Part shown: piece after piece, positions 43,405-53,839 of the stretch
Layout: each line of letters opens with the position of its first letter
How positions within the stretch are numbered: the stretch's first letter is position 1
Source: Azolla caroliniana
Taxonomy: Eukaryota > Polypodiophyta
Reading direction: 5' to 3'
Assembly (NCBI GenBank): GCA_043228905.1
Contig: JBHGNT010000015.1
Location: forward strand, 10,540,001-10,604,000
DNA length: 64,000 nt
Notes under the pieces: generated by a model
Databases searched by the model: none
Told to the model about the DNA's origin: nothing
The model's input: the letters and a program-made list of their open reading frames with translations, nothing else
Program-made: the position numbers and the translations under genes

Positions 43405-43740
43405 AACATTTTATGGGAATTAGTGGGGACATGAGTAGTGGTGAAGGTAAGGATTTCAAGGGTGATTATGAAAAGTAGGGGGAAGGATTTTATAGTGATT
43501 ATAAAAAGTTGGGGGGCGTGATGGAGGAAAGAGGGGTAAAAATGATTTTAAGAGAGGTGGAGAGAGAAAGGGTAGAAGGTAAAACAAAAGTGATTTTTGG
43601 AGAGGGGGTAGGAGGAAGAAAAAAAAATTGAAAAAGAGAGGGGGAGGGGTAGAGCGAGAATAAGGACAAACAAGAGAAAGAAAGGGTAGGAGAAAAGGTT
43701 TCAAAAGTGAAGGGAGGGGTAGGTGAGTTCATGTTCGAAG
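43353..43740 (+). repeat. GA microsatellite and polypurine tract
   Basis: (AG)n lies at 43355-43400, then about 300 bp of almost pure purine on the plus strand with repeated GTAGGGGGAAGG, GAGGGGTA and GGAGGGGTAGG. Its reverse complement resembles phrases of the polypyrimidine tract at 12350-13670 (CTACCCCTCCC). Confidence 0.85.
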
Positions 43741-43851
43741 TAAACCTACATTTTGGTTCTACCTTGATACATGCATAAACTTTTCTTGATTTTAGAGCAT
43801 CAAACTTCAATACAATGCTCTTTGCTTTTGATCACATTCAATTATGCTTTC

Positions 43852-44298
43852 TGTTAAGTAATTAGGTAATTAACTAGGGTTAATTAGAGATTAATTATAT
43901 GGTTACGTTAAGCAACGGAAGATTAGTATGATATGCACGTGAGAGTGTGTGAGAGGAAGAGAGAGAAAGAGAGAGAGGAAGTTACACTTATGAACATGAA
44001 GATAAATGGGGGATGATTGACTATATTGAAAAGTGTCATCAACATACAAAAATACCCACAATGAGGTATATATACAACCCATGTGCAAAGGTGCACATGT
44101 GTGGGTAGAACATAGGTACTTATGTGTAAGTCCTACATTAAATGTACTAAGGAGTGGAGGATCTAGAATATCCCACTTAAGTACAAGGTCCTATTTAAAG
44201 ACTTAAGGTCAACACATTAACTAGATTCGATCTAGGTAACTACTAAGTTACATGTGTTGACTAACTAGATTAAACTAGTTGAGCTTGATATCTCAACA
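43852..44298 (-). mobile_element. Solo LTR, copia family II (447 bp)
   Basis: It is flanked by CTTTC on both sides (43847-43851 and 44299-44303), a perfect target duplication. On the minus strand it starts TGTTGAGATATCAAGCTCAAC, the family II start, and ends TTAACA. A TTTAAATA promoter-like box and a GA/CT-rich end match the layout of the LTR at 4572. No internal sequence remains. Confidence 0.85.
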
Positions 44299-44769
44299 CT
44301 TTCCACACAACTTCGATTAAACCTAATCTTTGTATGAATTTCTCTCACAATCATATTGTGCACTCTCGATTGCAACATTTGCTACTCATTTTCACATGTA
44401 TTATGTGAAAATGTAATATGTATTCTTGGTTTCATTGGTAATATTCGACCTCCAAACCCAATGATAAAATTTATTTGTATATCTCTCGTTATGTACGCCT
44501 GAAACTTTGCATGCTATCCCCACCCTTTGCTTGCCGAATTCGTCTTTTCTCGCCCCTCACTCTCTTCCATTTCCATATTCGTGAAAAGAAGCTATTGATA
44601 TCGGATTCGTTCTACGTTGCAAATCTAAAAGATCTCGATTGTGGTCCATGTACCTGGTTTTTTAGGGACAATATTGTTGAATCTACACGTACGACTCTCA
44701 TCGAATACAACTTTCCATACGATTGAATAGAAACTACTGAAGTGACTTTCCCTAGTTTGAGTTTAGGTG

Positions 44770-44990
44770 TCGCCTACTAAAAGTCTCAGTGGTATTCGTC
44801 AAGTAGAGGTTTTTAAGAGAGGCCTAGGACAACTCTCTTTCACGGAGGCGGCGGGGATTCGAATTCCACTGGGGGTAGCACTCATTCGGCAAGATGAGGC
44901 TGTTCGCAAGGGCCAACCCGATTCTCTTCCCCGGGGATACGCATTGGATTGAGTAGCCCCGGGAGAATCAATAGAATTTTTCTGTAAGTG
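44770..44990 (+). other. Possible tRNA-derived SINE-like sequence
   Basis: TCTCAGTGGTA near 44785 resembles a pol III A box and GGATTCGAATTCC near 44860 a B box, about 75 bases apart, wider than in a tRNA. A T-run at 44977 could be the tail. No second copy is in the window, so this is tentative. Confidence 0.25.
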
Positions 44991-47900
44991 CTAAAGAGGA
45001 CTCGGAAATTTATCAATTGGTTTGGCCGGTTCGGAGCTATCTTTTATTATTGTCAATTTGGCGTCTTGTTCTTTTCTTTGTGCGGAGGGCATTTTTGGTA
45101 AATAACCTAAATGATTCTAAACTTGACCTAAGCCCTAATGTCTCGAAAGGCCTCCAACCTCTTTATGTATTTATCATGGATAAGATCAACGTCTTCTGAA
45201 GCCCTAATTCACAACACACAGACACCTGATTCTGAAAGGCCAGAGAGAGAAGAGAGCCGAATTCTACCTGATCTCGTGGGGACGGAATAGATTCTGTCTG
45301 ATTTACACAGCATGGCTTGCATAGTTGATCAAACTGTTTATTTTTAAAGACACTTGCTCTGTACCTGTTCACAAGGCTCGCATTTCTTTCTATTGTTCTC
45401 ATTCCTATGTCTTGTCCATTATAAATTCGGGTTTCGTTTCTGTGTGGTTGCTTCTATGACTGATATTCATCTTAACTGTTAATGTTTGTAATTCAGTTTT
45501 CTTTGATGTTTTTTTTCCCTCAGTTACATTCTCGCTCTTAATTTTCTTTCTGGTCATCTGTCAAAGTCTAATGAGATGACACTCCAAACTTTATCTCTCC
45601 CTTGCTGAGGGAGATTTAACGATCGAATTAGTTCCCGTCTGACAATACAGCGTTCTGCCCATCTAAGAAGTAAGGCTCAATGTCTTGTATTACTTATCGG
45701 CGGTCCTATTAATAACTAGAAGCATTTTTAGAAATTTACCTCGATAGATAAATCTAGCTACATAAAGCACGTATTTCTGTTTCCATGATAATTATGTTTT
45801 CCCTGATGTTTCTTTTCAAAGTAATGAATGTATAGAGTGTAGTGTTATATTCCTTCCTATGAAAAATGTAGAGTGTAATGTTGAAGTGGGTTTGACACAG
45901 CATCAGGTCTTTCAAGATGCTTATTTATTGTCCCTTACTTCTCTCAATGGGCATCTTGGGACGGACTCCCATGCTTACTAGTAGCACCATTGGTTAGCTT
46001 CTTGAAGTTCTTATTTTATGTTTCTTGGTTGCTATTTCATGGTGCTCAGAGAAATTCCTCGTGATAGAGAAGCGTGTGTAGAGTGTTCTTTTCAGGGTTT
46101 TGCAATGGTTCTGTTTGCTGTGCCCTTACTCTCTCTCACACACATTACATATGTATGACATGTTGCACCATATCTCTATGGAAACTCTGGATGAAACTGC
46201 ACACGATTGTGGTCATGCATGATTTAGCAATCTCAAACGTTCTTCTAATTCTGCTTTGACCACTTTTGCTATTCATGCTCAATCATGTCTCTGGCTTTGT
46301 CATGTCAGCAACTACATGGTTGCAACATGAGTTGTTTAGCATCCATGCCATGTTGAACTCCTCGAATGTGTAGTCTGAAGAAGATAATTTAGACAAAATC
46401 AAACATCAAATGGAAACAACTACATCCCAATAACTGTTGTCTGAACATTGACTTCTTTAGTAGTAATTCGATTTGTTTGAGAATTCATAACATGAAGTTG
46501 CTTGGAATTGATCATCCCATACCAGTTCCATCAGAAGCTATGGTGATCAATAGACTATTACCAAAATTGTCTAGTGCAATATATGGTATAGTTTTCTATT
46601 TGTAGCTATCTGTGTTTTGGATATCACTGTGTCGTTGGGGCAGTTCATTGTATTGAAACTTGTGGCCAGATGCACTAATGTCCTTCCTTTAATGTCATTG
46701 TGAACCCTTTTCAATTCCACTACATTATTGTACTTCTTGTGGAGCCAAAGCTTTGTAGTTTGTACTAATTGTCCTTGACTTGAAGATATACAAATAAGAT
46801 GAAAAGCATGTCAAAATATCCAAACTTACAAGAGTCTAGATTGTAAGTGTCTCTTAATAGTTAGACCAATAATTGTGCTTTCCATAAAGCAACAAGATCT
46901 AGGTTTCCATGGATTATATTCAGCTCAATTTAGACACTTGTGTTCCCTCTTCACGGATATTAGTTGGATGTCACAATTACCAAATATTGTCACTCAATCC
47001 ACTAGAAGAGCCAAGTGTTTTTTTCTAGTAAACACTACTTTGCATTAGTTAGCAAACAAAATACAAGAAAGGTTGTCAAGCATTTGGAATGCAAAACACA
47101 TTGGTCGTGAAGAAGAGTGCATCAACAAAGGATGCCACCAAGCGACTAATAAGATATACAAAAGGGGAGTAGAAATAGCTAATTTGTAGCCTAGTGTGAA
47201 ATGGCCACACTTATGATGTAAAGGCTATTTAAGCCACCTTGTGGTGACTTTTAAGCTTCTTCTTTATTCTTAAGAAGCTCCTAGTGATTAAAACTCGCCT
47301 CCTCTCCTTTGTAATCAAAAGCTCAAGAGAGATTAATGATAGTGTTTAGTAGACAAACGCTAATTTCTCCTCGTTGTTGGTGTTAGACCTCTTTGTAAGA
47401 GTGGTGTAATAAAATATATTCTTTGTTCCTACTTTGTTTGAGAAAGTAAGCGTGAGAGAGATTAATACTAATCAAATAATATTGAGTTAGTGGCTCAGAG
47501 GTATTTGACAACTACCTCTACCCGGTTCGTCATCAATAGGGTATATGCTAGTCTGATCCCCAAGCAAACATTGACGGAAGGGAGAACCTCATCAATTGAT
47601 AGAGATGGTTTTGTGAGACTCATGGAATCGACAGAAAGATCGAGCTAGAGGATCCACAAGGGCTAACGGTAACCAGAACTGCCAAGTCTATCTCAGTAAC
47701 TAAAGTCATAAAAGAGTTTCTGAAAAGAGATTATAAGGATCTTCAAGCTTTGTTACCTAAGTTCGGACTCAAATAAGAGAAGAATGTTGTGCACAATTAT
47801 AGTTAGAGTGCAATAAACTTATTATAGTTAGAGTGCAATAAACTTATCAAAGAATTCAGTATTTCGTTCTAGAGTTGAGAATCTCAAAAAAAAAAACAAG

Positions 47901-48565
47901 CAAGAATCCAATGCATATGTTGTCAAAGACGATATTGACCAAAAAACCGAGGTTGTACAAATTAAGTTTTGTCTTCAAGTTCAATTGGCTTGTAGTAGCA
48001 AGAGCAGGAAGATTTATTGCATAGATTGGGTTGTGATGATAGATTGAAATAAGTGCACAAGTAGGAGATTATCAAGGAAATGAGCCCCAACCACTTTTGG
48101 TTAAAATTAAAGGGTAATAAACTTTGGGAATTTTCAATGGAGTGCATAACATCTGCCTTGTTTTCTTGCCTCAATTTCACCAACCCATGTTATTTTCAAG
48201 CCTATATAGGTATTCTTAAAAATTAGGGAACTAGAGTGCCTTTGAGAGACAAGCTTGTGAGGGTTCTAAGTTGTAAAACAATCATATATAACAAAACAAG
48301 TAGCACCAAGTTTGAAGGTTATACGGAAATTTACATCATTTTATGAACACTTCCTTCTCTATAGTATTGAGGTAAGGATTTGTTTGCACTTCGGTTTCAG
48401 TGTACTTGTCTTAAAGAATATATGCGTAAGAAGATGAGCACGGAATAATATAACCACTCACGAGGATCTAGATTCCAAGGGTCTCTCTTCATATCAGCAA
48501 ACATGCTTGACTTAAAACAACAAGATGTAGGTTACCGTTTCATATGAACCTCTCAATATCAAGGT
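44991..48565. other. AT-rich intergenic, no gene recognised
   Basis: No recognisable coding sequence. The part at about 47040-47640 has LTR-leader character (TATTTAAGCC near 47230, CT-rich stretch, then TTAGTGGCTCAGAGG near 47486) but I could not find element ends. A 25-bp tandem lies at 47796. Confidence 0.4.
47796..47845 (+). repeat. Tandem duplication, 25 bp x 2
   Basis: ATTATAGTTAGAGTGCAATA then AACTT is repeated exactly at 47796-47820 and 47821-47845. Confidence 0.9.
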
Positions 48566-48930
48566 TGTTAGAAAAGAGATCATTAAACTAATCTAACTTG
48601 ATTAGTAAAAAGATTAGAGTTATAAAAGTTTAATAACGAAGAAAACAAGTGATTATAAAACATCAATTAAAACAACAATAGAAAGAATATTTCTACAAAA
48701 GATGAAGCTAAGTAATAAGCTCATTCACACAATATGAGCTTTAAAAGATTAATACACAACCTCTATATGCTAAGGACTGAAAATGGAAGTTTCTAAAAAT
48801 CGAGTTTCTAAAAATAGACACTTCTTCTACCCCATAGATTTTGCATGTCTATCCTCTTTTACAATAATTATGAACGCTTTATGTACTATCTATTATTTAA
48901 TAGTATCAAATTGAACCTAGAAGACTAACA
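48566..48930 (-). repeat. 3' LTR of the old copia element (365 bp)
   Basis: The plus strand starts TGTTAGAAAAG and ends AGACTAACA. It matches both ends of 57813-57977; the intervening 200 bp are absent there. Confidence 0.75.
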
Positions 48931-49061
48931 TCCTCCTCTTCAGGTGCAATTTGATGAAGAACCAATGTATTGACATGCCTTCAATAATTGTTTACCATTT
49001 AATGCTTTGGTAAGAATATTTGCTTGATTCTCTTTTTATTGAAAATATTCCAATTACATTA

Positions 49062-49470
49062 TGTTGAGAGACAAGCTCAACATCGGCCGGATTGACTGAA
49101 GAAGCCGAGGACCGGATCGGTTGGGACCGATCGGTTAGGCCAAGTGCGTAAACCGGGAGGTCGTTAGGAAAGATATTCCGTGAGGAATATATTTGGGAGT
49201 TAGTGTAGGAGCTCTTAATGAGCATTGAAGTACTTTCAGTACTTCTGTCAGTCCTTCTAGGACTTGTATAAAAGTGTTCATTGAACACACATATGTATAG
49301 AGAGTGGTGAATAGAGATTGTGTACTTTTGTTATATATTTTTGGTGTGTCTTCTCTCTCACTCTCTTTGTCTCTCCCGTGTATACCGTGTAAGCTCAAGC
49401 TCTCCATTGAACCTGAGTTTCCTTCCTTCTGTTCGGTCTTCATACTTGCTTCCGCACGTTACTTTCTACA
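49062..49470 (+). repeat. 5' LTR, family II (409 bp)
   Basis: It starts TGTTGAGAGACAAGCTCAAC (7-bp stem, 7-base loop). The TATA box TATAAAAG is at 49267-49274 and the end is TTTCTACA. It differs from the 3' LTR at six positions. Confidence 0.95.
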
Positions 49471-49482
49471 TGGTATCAGAGC
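49471..49482 (+). other. Primer-binding site (initiator tRNA-Met)
   Basis: TGGTATCAGAGC directly follows the LTR with no spacer. Confidence 0.95.
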
Positions 49483-49542
49483 GCGAGGGTTGAGAACCTC
49501 TCTGCAGCCGACACAACTTGACGAAGAAGAACAAGAAGAACG

Positions 49543-50160
49543 ATGGATAGAGGCATGGCGAGCTCGCTTCCAACAGAGAAGCTTGACAGAACCAACTACG
49601 CGTCTTGGTCCTACAAGATGCACCAGTACCTGCTCGGGCACAACTACTGGAGTTATGTCGAAGGAGCTAATGACGCGGCACCCGAATCGACACACAGAGA
49701 CTTCCCGTCGTGGGAGCAATCAGCGAGCAGGGTATTGTACTGCTTCGCGTCGTGTGTGGGCGAACAACTATTGAGCTATGTTCGGGATGCAAAGACGCCG
49801 AAGGGTGCGTGGGAAAATCTGAAGAAGATTTTCGCCGCGAGCACCACAGCCAGGAAGCTTCAGCTCCGACAGGAGTTGAGCAACCTACGACAACGCGACT
49901 TGTCGGTGGCGGACTATACCTCGAAGATCAAGGATATCTGCGACTCCCTCGCCTCCATAGAGGTGAACATCGAGGAGAGCGAGATGGTCCAGATCTGTCT
50001 CGGAGGTTTGGCGTCGAAGTTTGGAGCGTTCCGAACGGCTGTGTGTACCCGGGAGAATACGCCATCCTTTTTCGACTTACAGTCGATGCTCCTGGTAGAG
50101 GAGAACCACGTGGGTGCGTCTATAAGCACGCACGCCAACAACAGAATGCTGTACACGGAC
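49543..50160 (+). CDS. copia Gag, C-terminally deleted
   Basis: MDRGMASSLPTEKLDRTNYA opens the frame. TPKGAWENLKKIFAASTTA and MVQICLGGLASKFGAFRTA align with the gag at 5149. Homology ends after MLLVEENH and NRMLYT at residue 205 or so, exactly where the other copy enters its Arg/Gly-rich, zinc-knuckle and protease region. The frame then runs on out of register into integrase sequence to 50556. About 1 kb of coding sequence is therefore missing. The product could still assemble but would lack its RNA-binding knuckle. Confidence 0.85.
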
Positions 50161-51044
50161 TTCCTTTCCCCAACGAGCGAAACCAGAGCCGGAACAAGCT
50201 CGACCTTATACACTCCGATGTATGGGGGCCGGCACAAAACGTTAGTCTTGGCGGGAGCCGATATTTCGTCTCCTTCATCGATGACCACACGCGGCACACG
50301 TGGATCTACCTCATTGAGAGGAAGAGCGAAGTCTTCGACTGTTTTCGGGACCTCAAAGGGTTTGTGGAAACGGAAACGGGACGAAAGATCAAGTGCCTGC
50401 GGTCGGATGGCGGGAAAGAGTACTTCTCCAACCAATTCAACGGTTATCTACAACAAATGGGAATTCGGCGCGAATTCAGTTGTAGATACACGCCGGAGCA
50501 GAACGGCGTGGCCGAGAGGAAGAATCGGTCAGTTGTGGAAGCGGCACGAGCAATGATGGAGGAAAAGAGCTTGCCCAAGTTCTGCTGGGCCGAGGCGGTA
50601 AGGACCGCGGTATACATCCAAAACTGGATCGGAGACAAAGTGTCGGCGCATGAGCTGTATTTCGGAACGAAGCCGAACCTGCGACACTTGAGGGTGTTCG
50701 GTAGCATTGCGTATGTGCATGTACCGAAAGAGAAGAGGAGGAAGCTGGACGCAAAGGCCGAGAAATGCATCTTGGTCGGTTACTCGGAGGAGCAGAAGGG
50801 TTATAAGTGCTACAACCCTTGCACCCAACAAGCACGTGTCAGCCGCGACGTTGTGTTTGACGAGTCCGCGTCCTGGTACCAACCCTCGACTCCAAACCCC
50901 GGCTCCAATTTGAGCTCTGACGATGAGGTCAACGAGGCCGAGATGCCTCCGGATGAGCCCGAAATCGACCCGCGAAGAGAGTTCGATTTCACTCTGCTTA
51001 AGTGGACCAATTGGACGACTGAGTCGGTACGATCAGTCCGATAA
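50160..51044 (+). pseudogene. copia integrase core and linker
   Basis: The frame begins at the deletion junction with LPFPNERNQSRNKLDLIHSD, so the HHCC finger is absent. The catalytic triad is visible: D in IHSDVWGP, D in RSDGGKEY and E in NGVAERKNR. The C-terminal part includes LRVFGSIAYVHVP and CILVGYSEEQKGYKCYNP. It ends by a frameshift near 51000-51040, after which the linker and RT are in another frame. The DDE core joins element DNA to host DNA, but without finger, protease and continuous frame it is unlikely to work. Confidence 0.85.
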
Positions 51045-52788
51045 AGAGCCGGCGAGTAGTGGAGACTCGGCCGTGCATTCCTCGTGCAGGAAGCCGAGGA
51101 GACGGCTTACATGCAAAGAGAAAGGGAAGAAGAAGGTGTCGGATTCCGGCACGGATAAGAACGAGTCAGACCGACGCGAGTCCGACTCCGAGGGAACCAG
51201 TGACGGGTCTTTAAAGGTGAAGTCCGCGTCGACCGAGAAGGCCTCGACATCGGCTAATACGAGATTACGCCGATCTACCTGCCAGAAGAACCCTGTTCTG
51301 CGGTTCGGATACAACGAGTACATGGCGCATCATTATGCGTACATGACCCGTGTAGCGGAAGTGCGTGAGCCGGAGAGCTACGCAGAAGCGGCTAAAGACG
51401 CGAATTGGCGTGCCGCGATGGAGGAAGAGATGCACGCATTGGCGGAGAACGAGACCTGGGACCTGGTTGACGCACCAACAGGGGTAAAACCGATCGGGTG
51501 TAGGTGGGTGTACAAGGTCAAGTACAACACCGATGGCTCGGTCAACCGGTACAAGGCTCGGCTAGTGGCAAAGGGCTACGCGCAGAAACACGGCATCGAC
51601 TACGATGAGACGTTTGCGCCGGTCGCGAAAATGACGATTGTCTGTGTTTTGCTCGTAGTAGCTGCGGCGAAGGGGTGGCACTTACATCAAATGGATGTAA
51701 AGAATGCGTTCCTGCAAGGTGACCTTGAGGAACAGGTGTACATGGTACAACCCCCCGAATTCCACTCCGGAACGAACTCCTCGGCAGTATGCCGACTGAA
51801 GAAGTCCCTTTACGGACTGAAGCAAGCCCCGCGTGCCTGGAACACGAAGATCACGCAACAACTGCGTCGAATGGGCTTCGTCACGTCAAAATCGGACTCT
51901 TCCCTGTTCATCCGGAAAGGTCGACTCGGACCGGTTAGTATTTTACTATATGTTGATGACTTGGTCATCACTGGCGTCGACCTAGGTGAAATCGACCGCG
52001 TGAAACTCCAGCTTGCGGCATCGTTCGACATGAAGGATCTGGGGGACCTTCATTACTTCCTCGGGATCGAAGTGATCCGTACCCCCGAAGGCATATTGAT
52101 CAGCCAACGTCATTACGTGCTGGGTATGCTCTTCAAACTCGGGATGGCTGACTGTAAGTCCGTCTCGACTCCTCTGGACAGAACCGTCAAGCTTCGTCCC
52201 GATACAGGAAAGGTATGCGACCCGACGAGGTTCCGACAAATTGTCGGAAGCCTCATATACTTGACCATCACCCGACCCGACCTCAGTTATCCGGTCGGGG
52301 TGATCAGTCAGTTCATGGCGCGACCTACCGAGGAGCACCTTCAGTGTGCGCAACGCATACTTCGGTATGTCAACGACACTAAGGACCGGGGACTGCTATA
52401 TCGGACCGGTGCAGCCGTGCAGTTAGTCGGCTACACCGATGCTGATTGGGCTGGCAACGCCGCCAATCGCCGATCCACATCCGGATACGCGTTCTCTCTC
52501 GGGAGTGCCGCGATCGCATGGAGCAGTAAGAAGCAGTCGATAGTTGCACTGTCGAGCACCGAAGCTGAGTACCGAGGAGCGGCTGTCGCGACATGCGAAG
52601 CCATATGGTTGAAGCGGCTACTTAAGGACCTGCAAGAGGAGGTGTCCGATCCGACGACGATCTACTGCGACAACCTCAACATCATCCAACTCGCGAAGAA
52701 CCCCGTCTTCCACGCACGGACCAAGCACATTGAGGTGCACTACCATTTCGTTTGTGAGCGTGTCCTTTTCGGTGAAGTCGAACTTTAG
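51040..52788 (+). CDS. copia reverse transcriptase and RNase H
   Basis: After a basic then acidic linker (KEKGKKKVSD, RRESDSEGTSD), RT begins near 51300 (RFGYNEYMAHHYAYM). It continues with [51 protein letters not shown] and the catalytic YVDD at 51949-51960. RNase H shows GYTDADWAGN, SSTEAEYRGAA, CDNLNIIQLA and HARTKHIEVHYHF. A TAG at 52786-52788 falls just before YVPTDQQTADIFTKPLG, which belongs to the conserved RNase H end; CAG to TAG is a likely origin. Apart from this stop, the frame continues without interruption to 53436. The pol-frame track upstream of 51040 to 50923 is out of register. Confidence 0.9.
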   Translation, partial: DKEPASSGDSAVHSSCRKPRRRLTCKEKGKKKVSDSGTDKNESDRRESDSEGTSDGSLKVKSASTEKASTSANTRLRRSTCQKNPVLRFGYNEYMAHHYAYMTRVAEVREPESYAEAAKDANWRAAMEEEMHALAENETWDLVDAPTGVKPIGCRWVYKVKYNTDGSVNRYKARLVAKGYAQKHGIDYDETFAPVAKMTIVCVLLVVAAAKGWHLHQMDVKNAFLQGDLEEQVYMVQPPEFHSGTNSSAVCRLKKSLYGLKQAPRAWNTKITQQLRRMGFVTSKSDSSLFIRKGRLGPVSILLYVDDLVITGVDLGEIDRVKLQLAASFDMKDLGDLHYFLGIEVIRTPEGILISQRHYVLGMLFKLGMADCKSVSTPLDRTVKLRPDTGKVCDPTRFRQIVGSLIYLTITRPDLSYPVGVISQFMARPTEEHLQCAQRILRYVNDTKDRGLLYRTGAAVQLVGYTDADWAGNAANRRSTSGYAFSLGSAAIAWSSKKQSIVALSSTEAEYRGAAVATCEAIWLKRLLKDLQEEVSDPTTIYCDNLNIIQLAKNPVFHARTKHIEVHYHFVCERVLFGEVEL

Positions 52789-53436
52789 TACGTTCCGACG
52801 GATCAGCAGACTGCCGACATCTTCACCAAGCCTCTTGGTCTGGACAAGTTGCAGCAATTCTCAGGTGCGCTTGGATTGCGTCACCTCGACGTGCCGAACT
52901 TGAGGGGGAGAACAGTCCCGAATGACCAAGCAAAGCAGCAGGAAAGGAGTGGAGGCCGCGACACCGAGTCGGTTGACTCGGCTGTTGACTCGGTTGTCGA
53001 GTTCGACTTCGGATCACCCGCGGAAAAGTCCGGAAGCGGACAGAAGGGGAGCAGCCGAAGGAGAGAGCCGAAGCCAACCATGGATGGGGAAGATGACGCC
53101 ATCGAGGGCGAGAAGACCGAAGACGAGTTGGAGACAACCAACTCGGATGAGAGCGAAAACCGATTGGAGGTAGCCGAGTCGGTTCGGATGTTTGATTCAG
53201 ATACGTTGAATCAACCGAGGCCCAAGCGGAAGAAAAGGCAGGAGGAGAAGCGTCAACACCGCAACAGCAGAAGAGATGATAAGGGCCGCATGAGCATACA
53301 AGCCGACCGGAAGGGTCGAAGCGCGCGGAGTCGAACAGGTCGAGGAGCGCGAGCGAGGCGTGAAGCCAGGAGGAACCGGATCCGTGAGCCCGAGGATCCC
53401 GAAGAGCCTCGAGTTGAGCTTGAGGGGGAGTGTTGA
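52789..53436 (+). CDS. Charged C-terminal extension of family II Pol, in frame with RNase H
   Basis: Continuing the pol frame after the TAG, the sequence first completes RNase H (TADIFTKPLG), crosses a first polypurine tract at 52901-52911 and then stays open for about 170 codons. The tail has an acidic block (GEDDAIEGEKTEDELE) followed by basic blocks, PRPKRKKRQEEKR being a strong nuclear-localisation-type motif and GRGARARREARRNRIR another. It ends VELEGEC and then TGA. The last codons are the second polypurine tract and the stop is bases 4-6 of the 3' LTR. Most copia Pol proteins end soon after RNase H. A role in nuclear import or chromatin binding is inference. I know no family for it. 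Confidence 0.5.
   Translation, partial: YVPTDQQTADIFTKPLGLDKLQQFSGALGLRHLDVPNLRGRTVPNDQAKQQERSGGRDTESVDSAVDSVVEFDFGSPAEKSGSGQKGSSRRREPKPTMDGEDDAIEGEKTEDELETTNSDESENRLEVAESVRMFDSDTLNQPRPKRKKRQEEKRQHRNSRRDDKGRMSIQADRKGRSARSRTGRGARARREARRNRIREPEDPEEPRVELEGEC
53421..53430 (+). other. Polypurine tract adjoining the 3' LTR
   Basis: TGAGGGGGAG directly abuts the LTR start and is the likely plus-strand primer. A near copy, TTGAGGGGGAG, lies 510 bp upstream at 52901-52911. Confidence 0.9.
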
Positions 53437-53839
53437 GAGACAAGCTCAACATCGGCCGGATCGGCTGAAGAAGCCAAGGACCGGATCGGTTGGGACCGAT
53501 CGGTTAGGCCGAGTGCGTAAACCGGGAGGTCGTTAGGAAAGATATTCCGTGAGGAATATATTTGGGAGTTAGTGTAGGAGCTCTTAATGAGCATTGAAGT
53601 ACTTTCAGTACTTCTGTCAGTCCTTCTAGGACTTGTATAAAAGTGTTCATTGAACACACATATGTATAGAGAGTGGTGAATAGAGATTGTGTACTTTTGT
53701 TATATATTTTTGGTGTGTCTTCTCTCTCACTCTCTCTGTCTCTCCCGTGTATACCGTGTAAGCTCAAGCTCTCCATTGAACCTGAGTTTCCTTCCTTCTG
53801 TTCGGTCTTCATACTTGCTTCTGCACGTTACTTTCTACA
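53431..53839 (+). repeat. 3' LTR, family II (409 bp)
   Basis: This is the partner of 49062-49470. The TATA box is at 53636-53643. CATTA follows. Confidence 0.95.

Larger units (their letters stand above)
49062..53839 (+). mobile_element. Ty1/copia family II element with internal deletion
   Basis: This 4778-bp element has two 409-bp LTRs that differ at six sites, all transitions, and CATTA target duplications at 49057-49061 and 53840-53844. The order is LTR, primer site, gag, integrase core, RT, RNase H, charged extension, polypurine tract and LTR. The gag C-terminus with zinc knuckle, the protease and the pre-integrase finger are deleted at about 50160. It also has a frameshift near 51000-51040 and a TAG at 52786. 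It is non-autonomous as it stands. Confidence 0.95.

Noticed and set aside
44767-44952. Organellar DNA insertion
   Set aside because: The higher GC content and odd peptide suggested it, but I recognise no organellar gene.
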